A stretch of 64,000 bases of DNA from Streptomyces sp. NRRL B-24085 (GCF_001282115.1 NZ_LJBR01000040.1:122738-186737); one strand, 5' to 3'. Counted from the first letter of the stretch, positions 41,999-50,941 are shown. The notes: a model not told the origin generated them from the letters alone. Program-made: numbers and translations.

Positions 41999-43071
41999 GC
42001 GTGGCTGCACTGTGCGGCGTACTGGTCGACGTTGGCGGCGGTGATCCGCTCTTCCCTGACGGTCTGCTTCCGCGGGGGGTTCTGGCCGCTGAGGTACTTC
42101 AGGACGTAGGCCGCCGTCTGGTTCGCGATCGTGCCCGGATCCTCGGTCGCCGTGCCGTAGAGGGTGCCCTGCTTGATCGCGTCGATTCCGGCTTTGAAGC
42201 AGTTGCTGCTGGTGACGATCAGGCCGTTCTTCCCACCGACCGTGCAGCCCGCCTGCTTGGCCGAGGCGATGATCGGGAGTGCCATGTAGTCCGCCATGCC
42301 GTAGGCAGCCTGGATCCCGTCGCAGCTGTGCTTCGCCAGCAGCTGGGTAGCGATCTGGCCCGACAGCGTGGGGTCCCAGTTGCCGTCCTGGGTTTCGATC
42401 ACCTTGTAGCCGGGAGCGGTCGCCATCTCGGCGCTGAAGCCCTGCATACGATCCTGGGTCACCAGCGAGGAAGCGGTGCCGGTGACGACGATGACGTTGC
42501 CGGAGTTGCGCCCTTGTGCCTTGAGGCCCTCGATGATGTTGTCGGCGGCGGCCTTGCCGAGTGCGACGTTGTCGCTGACGACCTGAAGCACGTCTCCGTC
42601 GACCTTCGGATCGGGGCGGCCGTCGAAGACCAGCACCGGTACCCCGGCCTGCTTCGCCTTGGCGATGGGAACCGCCATCGACTTCGTGTCGAGCAGCGCG
42701 GTGACGATGAGGTCGGGCTTGTCCGCGATCGCCTGGTTGAAGTTCTGTACCGCGGTACCCGCGTCCATGGTGGTCAGGTCCTTGACCTTGACGTCGGCGG
42801 CCTTGAGCTTCTTCTCGAAGACGCCGTTGAAGTACGCGGCCCACTGGTTGGTGTTGCCGTAGCCGATGAAGTCGACGGTTTTGCCCGCGGGGCTGCCGCT
42901 GTTGCCCGTGCCCGACGATCCGGCGGCTGTCGACGATGAGCCGGCGCAGCCGGCGGCCAGTGCCGCCATGGCGACCAGGGACCCAGCCAGAGCGATCTTG
43001 TTGACCTGCAGGAAGCCGGTCTTTCCCAGGGTGGTCTTCCCGCCTGTGGCCAGGCGTGTTTCAGGCTTCAT
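41995..43071 (-). CDS. Sugar-type ABC transporter substrate-binding lipoprotein
   Basis: A 358-residue periplasmic-binding protein of the RbsB/LacI fold (Peripla_BP_4). The lipobox LAAGC places the lipidated Cys at residue 42, after a hydrophobic stretch and a basic N-terminus. GYGNTNQWAAYFNGVFEKKL is the usual opening of this family, and a Gly/Ser linker precedes it. It is the first gene of the operon and captures the substrate outside the cell. Ligand not deducible; family members bind sugars, inositol, autoinducer-2 and also some aromatic or nucleoside compounds. Confidence 0.93.
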   Translation of the reverse strand: MKPETRLATGGKTTLGKTGFLQVNKIALAGSLVAMAALAAGCAGSSSTAAGSSGTGNSGSPAGKTVDFIGYGNTNQWAAYFNGVFEKKLKAADVKVKDLTTMDAGTAVQNFNQAIADKPDLIVTALLDTKSMAVPIAKAKQAGVPVLVFDGRPDPKVDGDVLQVVSDNVALGKAAADNIIEGLKAQGRNSGNVIVVTGTASSLVTQDRMQGFSAEMATAPGYKVIETQDGNWDPTLSGQIATQLLAKHSCDGIQAAYGMADYMALPIIASAKQAGCTVGGKNGLIVTSSNCFKAGIDAIKQGTLYGTATEDPGTIANQTAAYVLKYLSGQNPPRKQTVREERITAANVDQYAAQCSHA

Positions 43072-43169
43072 GGGTTCCTCACAGGCACCTCGATGTGTCT
43101 TCCGTCATGCGTCACATTAGGTACAGTTCCTTCAGTGGAAGAGGTATGAAAAATCCACTCCTACGCGCC

Positions 43170-43194
43170 ATGGGGTGCATGTTTCCCACACCAT
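43170..43194. promoter_or_regulatory. Imperfect dyad in ABC operon / PucR divergent region
   Basis: ATGGGGTG and CACACCAT form 8-bp arms with one mismatch, nine bases apart, in the 159-base divergent region. It lies 37 bases upstream of the regulator ATG and is a candidate binding site for it. Confidence 0.4.
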
Positions 43195-43230
43195 TCCATG
43201 ACGGTGGCGTGACGGGAGGATGTGAAGCAG

Positions 43231-45021
43231 ATGACGTCGACAGCGTCGCCATACCCCGCCGACGAGAGCTCGCAGGCCTATCACCTCCGGCGCAAGCGCG
43301 AGCTCTCGTCGCTCTATGCGACCGCCAGGTCGCTGACTGCGCTGGGCGAGCTCGATGACGTGCTGCGGTCGATCGTGCGCCACGCTCACGGACTCATCGG
43401 CACGGACTTCACGTACCTGTCCCTGCTCGGCCCGGACAACGCACTGTCGGTCCGCGCCTCGGAAGGCACCATCTCCGCCGACTTCCTGGCCGCCGGTATT
43501 CCTTCCGGCACCGGACTCGGAGGGCAGGTGATCGAGCGGCGCAAGCCGATCTGGGTCAGCAACTACCTCGTCGCCGACGAGCTCCATCACGTCCACGAAT
43601 TCGACGAACTCGTCGCACGGGAAGGCCTGGTCGCGCTGCTCGGGGTGCCCTTGCTCGTGCGCGGCCAGGCGGTCGGTGCCCTGTTCGCCGCCGACCGCTC
43701 GGAGAGGTCGTTCAGCTCGGAAGAGATCGCACTCTTCAGCGCATTCGCAGATCATGCCGCGATCGCACTCGACAACGCTCGTCTGTACGACCAGAGTCGC
43801 ACCGCCCTCGAGAAGCTGCAGTCGGCCTACCGCGTCATCGAGGAGCACGTCGCCACGATCGAACGCTCGCAAGCCGTTCACGAGGCGCTCACCGAGGTCG
43901 TCCTCACCGGCGGGGGACCGAAGGACGTCACCCGCCACCTGGCCGATCAGATGGGTGGCACGGTGGTCTTCCTCGGTCGCGACAACACGCTGTTGGCGAG
44001 CGCTGGCGTCGACCGGACACTCCATGACAGCGGCAGTCCGGCGTGGCCCGGGATCAAACAAGCTCTTGAGGGCGCGCGTCGCACGGGACGATGCATGACC
44101 CGGCAAGACGCATCCGCCACGCACAGTGTCGCCGTCGTCCAGGCCGGAGACAGCTACCTCGGAGCTCTCGTCTGGAGCCGGCCGTCCAGCCCGAGTTCGG
44201 CTGACTTGCGCATGCTCGAAAGAGCCACACACATCGTCGCTCTGATGATCCTCAAGGAGAACGCGGTCGCCGACGCGGCAGAGCGACTCAGCGGTGAGCT
44301 GATGACAGAGCTGCTGGTCAACAGCCCCTCCGTCAGCGCAGCGCACCGGGCACGTACACGCGCGCGTGGCATCGACGTGGACACACTGAACCTCCTCGTG
44401 GTCGCCGACTCCACGACGGCAGCCACCATTGAGCTGTCACGCCAACTCCACGTATACGCACACAACCACGCGGGCCTGGCCGGTGAGTACCTCGGCCGAG
44501 CCACCATGCTCCTGCATGCTGAAGACGTCGATGAGACGGTCGCCGACGCACACCGTGCCATACGCAAGCAGCTCGACCGCGATGTCAACCTCATGGGGGA
44601 ACATGTTGAGGGCCACGACTGGGCCCGCGCATTCGCCACGGCGAGCCGGTGCCTCGACCTCGCACTCGCTCTGGGCAGGACCGACCACGGCGCCACAACA
44701 GGTGACTACGCGCTCTACTCGCTCCTCTTCGCCCCTGACCGCGTCCACGAACTGGACCGCTTCATCTCAGCCACCATCGGCCCACTCCTCGCATACGACG
44801 CTCAGCGCTCGACCGACCTCGTCACCACCGCTGTGACGTACTTCGCCAACCGTGGCAGCCTGGCTCAGACCGCGCGGGCCCTCCAAGTCCATCTCAACAC
44901 GCTGCTCAAGCGGCTGGAACGCATCGACCTCGTACTCGGCGGCGATTGGCGGGGGCCGGAGGCGCTTGACACCCAACTCGCGCTCCGCATGCATCAATTA
45001 CGCGTCTCGGTGGGCATCTAG
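43231..45021 (+). CDS. GAF-domain PucR/CdaR-type transcriptional regulator
   Basis: A 596-residue regulator. ATG 43231 is chosen because GGGAGGA ends ten bases before it; the in-frame GTG 43222 is too close to that site. A GAF sensor lies at about 30-180 (GTGLGGQVIERRKPIWVSNY, GVPLLVRGQAVGALFAAD), a central CdaR-like domain follows, and the C-terminal HTH_30 domain (NRGSLAQTARALQVHLNTLL, KRLERIDLVLG) binds DNA. It is divergent from the nine-gene ABC-catabolic operon and is its likely regulator. Codon 590 is TTA (44998-45000), read in Streptomyces only by the developmentally controlled bldA tRNA. Confidence 0.9.
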   Translation: MTSTASPYPADESSQAYHLRRKRELSSLYATARSLTALGELDDVLRSIVRHAHGLIGTDFTYLSLLGPDNALSVRASEGTISADFLAAGIPSGTGLGGQVIERRKPIWVSNYLVADELHHVHEFDELVAREGLVALLGVPLLVRGQAVGALFAADRSERSFSSEEIALFSAFADHAAIALDNARLYDQSRTALEKLQSAYRVIEEHVATIERSQAVHEALTEVVLTGGGPKDVTRHLADQMGGTVVFLGRDNTLLASAGVDRTLHDSGSPAWPGIKQALEGARRTGRCMTRQDASATHSVAVVQAGDSYLGALVWSRPSSPSSADLRMLERATHIVALMILKENAVADAAERLSGELMTELLVNSPSVSAAHRARTRARGIDVDTLNLLVVADSTTAATIELSRQLHVYAHNHAGLAGEYLGRATMLLHAEDVDETVADAHRAIRKQLDRDVNLMGEHVEGHDWARAFATASRCLDLALALGRTDHGATTGDYALYSLLFAPDRVHELDRFISATIGPLLAYDAQRSTDLVTTAVTYFANRGSLAQTARALQVHLNTLLKRLERIDLVLGGDWRGPEALDTQLALRMHQLRVSVGI

Positions 45022-45376
45022 ACGCAACCCCGTGACTGTGTCGGTGATGTTTGGCGAGGGTGCTGACGGTGGCGCCGTCGGAAGCCGTGACCAGTGCAGT
45101 CGACGTCGGAAGCGCTGCCGTCCCGGGCTCCGGGTCCGCCACGGGGGACACTTGACCGTCCCGGTGGTACGGCGGCGCCACTCGGCGCTGATCACCGGTA
45201 CGCCTCGGGTAGGACACGTCGACGGGCAGACGTGGGAGCCGGCCTCCGCCGCGCACTCGGTGTTGTGGAGACGGCACATGTCCCAAACAGGCAATCCGCC
45301 ATGTCTCCCACGGGAAAGACCTGGCCACGGCTCTGGGGGTTCACTGTCGGCCACCTCGACGAAAAGGAGCCGCAAC
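45022..45376. other. 355-base intergenic region upstream of cupin gene
   Basis: No gene, remnant or clear operator was recognised. It must contain the promoter of the cupin-MFS-dehydrogenase operon. Open frames on both strands lack a family signature. Confidence 0.5.
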
Positions 45377-45910
45377 ATGCCCGAGGAAGCCAGGTCGGAA
45401 TTCTGGAAGGGCCTCAAGCCCATCGCCGACTCGACGAAGCCCGACGCACAGCCGGAGGTCTACCTGTCCCAGGTGGCCACCGACGACGACCGGTACTACG
45501 CACCGCTCAGCGACACCGTGGGATCGCGCCCGCTGTGGATCAACGTCAAGGACAACTCCTGGGCCGACATCCTCTGCGCCAAGCAGGCCGGACTCGTCAA
45601 CCGGCACTACCACCCGCACGAGGTGTTCGCGTACACGATCTCCGGCAAGTGGGGATACCTGGAGCGCCCCTGGACGGCACGGGCCGGTGACTTCGTCTAC
45701 GAGGCCCCGGGCGAGGGACACACGCTGGTCGCCTACGAGAGCGACGAGCCGATGAAGGCGTTCTTCATCGTCAAGGGCCCATTGATCTGGCTGGACGAGG
45801 ACGGCAACACCACCGGCTACTTCGATGTCCACGACTACATCGAGCTGTGCAGGAACCACTACGAGAAGGTCGGCATCGGTGCCGACTACGTCAACTCACT
45901 CTTCCGGTGA
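45377..45910 (+). CDS. Cupin dioxygenase (2,4'-dihydroxyacetophenone dioxygenase family)
   Basis: A 177-residue single-domain cupin, the same length as known 2,4'-dihydroxyacetophenone dioxygenases. The metal-binding HxH is His77 and His79 in NRHYHPHEVF and the third His is His115 in GEGHTL; E109 and E113 flank it. ATG 45377 has AAAAGGAG upstream. The family uses Fe(II) and O2 to cleave an alpha-hydroxyketone C-C bond, or the beta-diketone bond in Dke1-type relatives. It heads an operon with an MFS transporter and a zinc alcohol dehydrogenase, which could import a hydroxyketone and oxidise an alcohol to that ketone. The substrate is inferred, not shown. Confidence 0.85.
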   Translation: MPEEARSEFWKGLKPIADSTKPDAQPEVYLSQVATDDDRYYAPLSDTVGSRPLWINVKDNSWADILCAKQAGLVNRHYHPHEVFAYTISGKWGYLERPWTARAGDFVYEAPGEGHTLVAYESDEPMKAFFIVKGPLIWLDEDGNTTGYFDVHDYIELCRNHYEKVGIGADYVNSLFR

Positions 45911-45941
45911 CCTCGGTCCCGCCGCTCCGAACGAGGTTCCG

Positions 45942-47285
45942 ATGTCACGTATCCGTACCCGAGTGCGGCCCGGCGCGGAAGCGCCCACGGCCGCAGACGG
46001 CCCAGCACACCGTTATGAGAACCGGCTGCTACTGATCCTCTTCCTGGCCTTCGGATTCGTCTTCTTCGACCGCCAGGCCTTGCCCTTCCTCGCCCCGTAC
46101 ATCGCCAAGGACTTCCACCTCTCCAACACCGAACTGGGCACACTGTCCGGAGTGCTGGCCCTCACGTGGGCGCTGTCGGGGCTGGTTGCCGGCCGGCTGT
46201 CGGACAAGCTCGGCAGACGCAAGCCCATCCTGGTCGCCGCCGTGGTCCTCTTCTCGTGCTTCTCCGCGGCGGGCGGGCTGATGACCGGCTTCCTCGGCCT
46301 GCTCGTCGCCCGGGCCCTGATGGGCGTGGCGGAAGGTGCCGTGCTGCCGCTGGCGCAGTCGCTGATGGTGGAGGCGTCCCGGGAGAACCGTCGTGGTCTC
46401 AACATGGGGCTGCTCCAGGGCTCGTCCGCCGGTCTGATGGGCGGGATCGTCGCCCCGCTGGCGGTGGTGTGGATCGCCGAGCTCCACGGCTGGCGCACAG
46501 CCCTGCTCGTGACGATCGTGCCGGGTCTGCTCATCGCGGCCTGGATCGCGAAGTCGGTCAGGGAGGTGCCGCCCGGAGGCCGGGCCCGGATCGCCGCCGC
46601 CGACGTCCTCCACGAGACGACGGCTGACCCCAAACCGTCGGTGCGGGAGGTCCTGGGACACCGCAACATCGTCCTGTGCATGGCGATCGCGTGCTGCTAC
46701 CTCACCTGGTTCATCGTCATCGTCACCTTCACTCCCACGTATCTGCTGACCGTCAAAGGCTTCTCCCCGAGCACCATGAGCGGAGTCATGACCTGCCTGG
46801 GCGTGGGGTGGGTGCTGTGGGGGTTCCTCACCCCGGCCGTCTCCGACCGTGTAGGCCGCAAGCCGACCATGATCGCCTTCTCCGTGTCAGCGGCCCTGTG
46901 CCCACTCGCGATCGTGTACGTCAGCGATCCCGTCGCGCTGGGCCTGGTCGTCGTGCTCACCTACACCGGGCTCGGCTGCTTCACCCTGTTCATGGCCACC
47001 ATCCCCGCCGAGACGGTGCCCCGTGGCGCGCTGGCCACCGCACTCGGCCTAGTCATGGGAGTCGGCGAGCTGGCCGGTGGCTTCCTCGCCCCGGTGATCG
47101 CCGGGCGCGCGTCGGACGTCTGGGGCCTGCAGACGGCGATGTTCATCTCCACCGGCGGCGCCGTCGCCGTCGTCCTGCTCTCCTTCGGTCTGCGGGAGAC
47201 CGCACCGCGGGTGCTGCGCCGGCGGGCCGAGCGAGCCGCCGCTGCGGTCGTCTCCGGCGCGGTGGTGGCGGGAGCGGCCGAGTGA
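45942..47285 (+). CDS. MFS transporter (12-TM, aromatic acid or metabolite symporter-like)
   Basis: A 447-residue major facilitator protein with twelve predicted helices. GRLSDKLGRRKP between helices 2 and 3 and SDRVGRKPTMI between 8 and 9 are the repeated MFS motif. The first helix contains FGFVFFDRQALPFLAPYIA, where the Asp-Arg pair matches the proton-coupling charge of the anion:cation symporter and aromatic acid:H+ symporter families. ATG 45942 is preceded by ACGAGG. Its stop overlaps the dehydrogenase GTG. It probably imports the substrate of the cupin/ADH pathway. Confidence 0.92.
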   Translation: MSRIRTRVRPGAEAPTAADGPAHRYENRLLLILFLAFGFVFFDRQALPFLAPYIAKDFHLSNTELGTLSGVLALTWALSGLVAGRLSDKLGRRKPILVAAVVLFSCFSAAGGLMTGFLGLLVARALMGVAEGAVLPLAQSLMVEASRENRRGLNMGLLQGSSAGLMGGIVAPLAVVWIAELHGWRTALLVTIVPGLLIAAWIAKSVREVPPGGRARIAAADVLHETTADPKPSVREVLGHRNIVLCMAIACCYLTWFIVIVTFTPTYLLTVKGFSPSTMSGVMTCLGVGWVLWGFLTPAVSDRVGRKPTMIAFSVSAALCPLAIVYVSDPVALGLVVVLTYTGLGCFTLFMATIPAETVPRGALATALGLVMGVGELAGGFLAPVIAGRASDVWGLQTAMFISTGGAVAVVLLSFGLRETAPRVLRRRAERAAAAVVSGAVVAGAAE

Positions 47286-48445
47286 GGGCCGGCGCGCAGC
47301 GTATGCGGGCCGCGGTCTGGTACGGGGCCAGGGACGTCCGCATAACCGAAGTGGACGTTCCCGCTCCCCGGCCCGGCGAGGTCCTCATCGAGGTCGCCTA
47401 CTGCGGCATCTGCGGCAGCGACCTGCACGAATACGCCGACGGGCCGCACGCCATCCCCGTCGCGGAGCCGCACCCGGCCTCCGGCGCCACCGCTCCGCTC
47501 GTCCTCGGCCACGAGTTCTGCGGGACCGTGGTGGCTCTCGGGCCGTCGGTGACCGGCCTGACGAACGGTGACCGGGTGGCGGTCGAACCGAACTACCGGT
47601 GCGGGACGTGCCCACGGTGCCGGGCAGGTGAGTACAACATCTGCCGGCACTTCGGGTTCGCCGGTCTGATGGGGAACGGCGGCATGGCCGAGTACGCCGC
47701 CGTCCCCGCCTACATGGCGCACCGACTCCCCGATGCCGTGTCGCTGCAGCAGGCTGCCCTCTTCGAACCTGCCTCGGTCGCCCTGCACGCGCTACGGCGC
47801 GCCGGGGCCGCACCCGAGACCGTGGCGGTCGTCGGCCTGGGACCGGTCGGCCTGCTCACCGTCCGGCTCGCCGCGGAACGGAACGTGCGGCGCATCGTGG
47901 CCGTCGACGTCTCCCCGGCTCGCCTGCATCGCGCCGCCGGGCTGGGCGCCACCGATGTGGTCGACGCCGGCCCGGGGGAAGGCATCGGGGAGAGCATCCG
48001 TGAGCTGACCGGCGGTGACGGCGTCGACGTCGCCTTCGAAGTGGTCGGCTCCGAACGGGCGCTGGGCACGTGCCTGGCCGCGACCCGGCGCGGCGGCCGG
48101 GTCGTCCTCGTCGGTCTGGCCCCTCAGGTGTCCCTGGACACCTTCGCACTGGTCAACAACGAGCAGTCGATCGTCGCCAGTGTCGGCTACCGCGACACCT
48201 ATCCGGAACTCATCCGGCTCGTCGCGGAGCAGGGGCTGGACCTGACACCGGTCGTCACCTCGACCATCGCCCTTGACGCTCTGGTACCCGAGGGCTTCGA
48301 GGCGCTGTCGGGTGGTCCGGGAGAACAGGTCAAGATCCTGGTCGACCCGGGCGCACATCGTGACCGCCTCGACCACCTCGTCCCCTGTGCGGCGTCAGCC
48401 GGGACCGCGACGCACGGGAGCTCGGACCGCGGGGGGAGGCGCTGA
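47282..48445 (+). CDS. Zinc-dependent alcohol dehydrogenase (2,3-butanediol dehydrogenase-like)
   Basis: A 387-residue MDR enzyme if begun at GTG 47282, which overlaps the MFS stop (GTGA) and has GGGAG eight bases upstream; ATG 47303 is an alternative that gives the common MRAAVWYG start. Catalytic zinc ligands are in CGICGSDLHEY and GHEFCG, and the structural zinc loop is CGTCPRCRAGEYNIC. GLGPVGLLTVRLA binds NAD. The family oxidises vicinal diols and secondary alcohols, including acetoin/butanediol and sorbitol. Next to the cupin it could produce an alpha-hydroxyketone. The C-terminal 25 residues are a non-conserved extension. Confidence 0.92.
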   Translation: MRAGAQRMRAAVWYGARDVRITEVDVPAPRPGEVLIEVAYCGICGSDLHEYADGPHAIPVAEPHPASGATAPLVLGHEFCGTVVALGPSVTGLTNGDRVAVEPNYRCGTCPRCRAGEYNICRHFGFAGLMGNGGMAEYAAVPAYMAHRLPDAVSLQQAALFEPASVALHALRRAGAAPETVAVVGLGPVGLLTVRLAAERNVRRIVAVDVSPARLHRAAGLGATDVVDAGPGEGIGESIRELTGGDGVDVAFEVVGSERALGTCLAATRRGGRVVLVGLAPQVSLDTFALVNNEQSIVASVGYRDTYPELIRLVAEQGLDLTPVVTSTIALDALVPEGFEALSGGPGEQVKILVDPGAHRDRLDHLVPCAASAGTATHGSSDRGGRR

Positions 48446-48808
48446 GCCCGGCTCACCGCCTCGCACAAGCGTGGGACGGCCGGCGCGCAGCCTGGCTCCC
48501 ACTCCGGCTCAGCCCGGGACGGCGCCTGTCGGTGACCGGTCCCGGGCGGCCGGGCACACGACGGACGGCACCCGCGTGAACGCGCCCAGGCTCGGACGCC
48601 ATGCCCCGCCCTGCCCCGCCTGCGGCACCCGTGACGCGGCGGCACGCCGGGGGTACCCTTCGCCGGAAGACAGCACCAGGCACCTCCGACGGCCCCTCAC
48701 GTCTGAGCACGAGGCCCAGCCCAGCGGCCGCATCGACTCCCTGTCTGCACGGCAGAACAGCCCTGCACCACAGTGATCAGGGAGGCACGGGCTGGAAAGG
48801 AGATTCAG
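48446..48808. other. 363-base intergenic region upstream of AraC gene
   Basis: Very GC-rich and without a recognisable gene, remnant or strong palindrome. It should hold the AraC-gene promoter. Confidence 0.45.
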
Positions 48809-49771
48809 GTGAACCTGCCTATCGTCTCCCGCGTGTCCACCGAGTCGGTCGATCCGGCGGACCGCATCGACTTCTGGGAAGAACACAACCGGCAGGCTCT
48901 GGTGGGCTTGACCTGCTCGTCGTACTCACAAGAGGGCCTGTTGGCCACGGAGACGAACGTCGAGCTGGGAGACCTGCGGCTGGCAGAGATCGCCGGCAAC
49001 GAGCACGTCATCGAACGGACCCCACGGACCTGCCAGACCCTCCCCAAGGACTCGATCTTCGTCACGCTGCTGACAGCAGGCTCCGGGGTGTTCTTCCACG
49101 AGGGCGGCTGCGTCACCCTGCGGAAGGGCGACCTGATCCTCTACGACACGAGGCGGCCCTATCTGTTCGGTTTCCCTTCTCCCATGCGTCAGTTGCTGGT
49201 GGACATCCCGCGTGAGGTGTTCGCCGCGCAGTGTGCCCCCGGCGAGGTGTCCGCGCCGATGCTGCTCGGCAGGGGGTCGGCCGCCGAAGGTGCCCAGGCT
49301 TCCGCCCTGGGGACGGTGCTGGCCGACTGGGTCACGGGGGAGGGCGGCGAGGACTCCCTCAGTACCCAGGCCACCGTGCTGGGCCTCGTCCGTACGCTGA
49401 CCGCACCGAGGCTGGGCGGTTCCGCGTCCCCCGCCGTGCTCTCCCAACTGGAGGTGGCCAAGGACTACATAGCCCGGCGCCTCACTGACCCCGGGTTGTG
49501 TTCGGGGATGGTCGCGGAGGCGATCGGAGTGTCCGCGAGGCACCTCAGCCGTATCTTCCAGCCGACCGGGGTGAGCCCCTCCCGGTACATCCTCGAACAG
49601 CGGCTCGACGAGGCCCGGCGGGTACTCGCCGATCCGAGCTCGCGCAACGTGACGATCGCCGAAGTCGCCCACTGCTGGGGCTTCGCCAGCCAGGCCCACT
49701 TCACCCGGGTGTTCCGCGATCGCTTCGGCCGCACACCCGGAGAAGTGCGCCTTAGTGGCCCCGCGAGTTGA
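48809..49771 (+). CDS. AraC-family regulator with AraC-binding-like domain
   Basis: A 320-residue regulator. GTG 48809 has AAAGGAGA at ideal spacing; a 12-residue longer reading from 48773 lacks a site. Residues about 10-190 form the AraC_binding_2 type sensor (AGSGVFFHEGG, GDLILYDTRRPY, LVDIPREVF), and the C-terminal AraC DNA-binding domain has IGVSARHLSRIFQPTGVSPS and FASQAHFTRVFRDRFG. Proteins of this kind (feaR-like) often control aromatic amine or alcohol degradation. It follows the cupin-MFS-ADH operon on the same strand and is a likely regulator of it. Confidence 0.92.
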   Translation: MNLPIVSRVSTESVDPADRIDFWEEHNRQALVGLTCSSYSQEGLLATETNVELGDLRLAEIAGNEHVIERTPRTCQTLPKDSIFVTLLTAGSGVFFHEGGCVTLRKGDLILYDTRRPYLFGFPSPMRQLLVDIPREVFAAQCAPGEVSAPMLLGRGSAAEGAQASALGTVLADWVTGEGGEDSLSTQATVLGLVRTLTAPRLGGSASPAVLSQLEVAKDYIARRLTDPGLCSGMVAEAIGVSARHLSRIFQPTGVSPSRYILEQRLDEARRVLADPSSRNVTIAEVAHCWGFASQAHFTRVFRDRFGRTPGEVRLSGPAS

Positions 49772-49959
49772 GGGTGAGCGGTCAGAGGCGTCGGCGCGGT
49801 CGGGTGTCCCAGCGGTAGGTGGCCCATGCCTCGCGGGCGAGACGGCCCGCGCCGTCGTCGACGCCGTCACCCTCAGCCCGGTCGGGTGTTCTTTCTTCCC
49901 GCCCTTCGCCAATCGCGTCCAGCGGGTCGCCGGCGTGAGTACGCGCGTGGCGTCCTGGC

Positions 49960-50250
49960 CGGACGTGCAAAAAGACCGCCTTCACCGATGCCACCCCGCC
50001 TTCGACGCCAACGCCGAGGGCCTGGCCCGACGGGCGGCCAGGCGGGCGACCACCCGCCTGGCCGGCAAGTCGGCCCGCAGCCGCGCACTGATACACCAGG
50101 CCGTCGGGCAGCAGGGCTACCGGCGCATCCTCGCCTTCACCCTGGCTGGCGAGGCGCTGCGGCTGGCCAAGGGGCACCCGGACACGATCGTCGGATACCC
50201 GACAACGGACCGCACCGCACTGAGACGACTCGCAGCAGAGACGAGCTGCC
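49960..50250 (+). other. Unrecognised coding-like fragment
   Basis: The plus-strand frame reads NAEGLARRAARRATTRLAGK, ARSRALIHQAVGQQGYRRIL and AFTLAGEALRLAKGHPDTIV without a start or stop of its own at fitting places. Composition looks like a helical protein segment, but I do not recognise it. It lies in the 759-base gap 49772-50530 between the AraC gene and a VOC gene. A second short frame (50257-50472, MPLMIDSAGQPDLVDEVVG) is equally unassigned. Both may be remains of one lost gene. Confidence 0.3.
50036..50063. repeat. Perfect inverted repeat, 11-bp arms
   Basis: GGCCAGGCGGG and CCCGCCTGGCC pair exactly around CGACCA. It lies inside the unrecognised coding-like fragment and is not next to a gene end, so a terminator role is not obvious. 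Confidence 0.75.
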
Positions 50251-50530
50251 TCCCACATGCCCCTCATGATCGACTCGGCCGGACAGCCGGACCTCGTCGA
50301 CGAGGTGGTGGGCACCTTCCGGCCCGTCCTCCGCCTCTGCATCGATCTGTGCGTCTCTCTGGAACCGGCCGACGGCCGCCTCCACTTGGGCCCCCACCGC
50401 TCCCTGGTGCGCACCCCACGGCAAGCGGCGGCACCCGCCCGCGCCATTCCAGGACCGCGCCGAATCCGTTAGGCCGGGGTCATGTCCTACGAGGGCCACG
50501 TCGATCGGATCGTAGGCGGGGCGAAACGCC

Positions 50531-50941
50531 CTAGTCGCGCTTGGGCCAGACGAGGCCCTGCTCGGTCCAGACGACACCCTTGTTGCGACAGAGGCAGAAG
50601 GGGTGGCCGACGGGGTCGGTGTAGACGCGGAAGCCGTAACCGTCGGGGTCGGTGCAGTCCCGCTGCAGAGTCGCGCCGAGGGCCAGAAGACGACGCTGTT
50701 CGGCCTCGATGTCGTCGACTTCGAAGTCGAGGTGGAACTGCTTGGGGTGCTCGCTGTCGGGCCACTGCGGGGCGCGGTAGTCCTCCACTTGGACGAAGGC
50801 CAGTTCGATCTCGCCGAACTTGATACCGGCCCAGTCCTCGTTACTGCCTTCCTTGACCGGCAGCCCCGTCACCTCGGAGTAGAAGGCGGCCAGCTTCATC
50901 GTGTCCGGGCAATCGATGATGAAGTCCGTTAGTCGTAGCAT
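50531..50941 (-). CDS. VOC family (glyoxalase-like) protein
   Basis: A 136-residue single-domain vicinal-oxygen-chelate protein: DFIIDCPDTMKLAAFYSEVT opens the first beta-alpha-beta-beta-beta unit, FHLDFEVDDIEAEQRRLLAL the second, and YRVYTDPVGHPFCLC-like FRVYTDPVGHPFCLCR closes it. This glyoxalase_6-type group is common in Streptomyces and of unknown function. Metal ligands are not certain. ATG 50941 begins directly at the first strand. It is divergent from the TetR gene at 51124. Confidence 0.88.
   Translation of the reverse strand: MLRLTDFIIDCPDTMKLAAFYSEVTGLPVKEGSNEDWAGIKFGEIELAFVQVEDYRAPQWPDSEHPKQFHLDFEVDDIEAEQRRLLALGATLQRDCTDPDGYGFRVYTDPVGHPFCLCRNKGVVWTEQGLVWPKRD

Noticed and set aside
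45022..45376. Possible gene on either strand before the cupin gene
   Set aside because: Frames are open only because of GC content; no family pattern, start context or conserved block could be seen.
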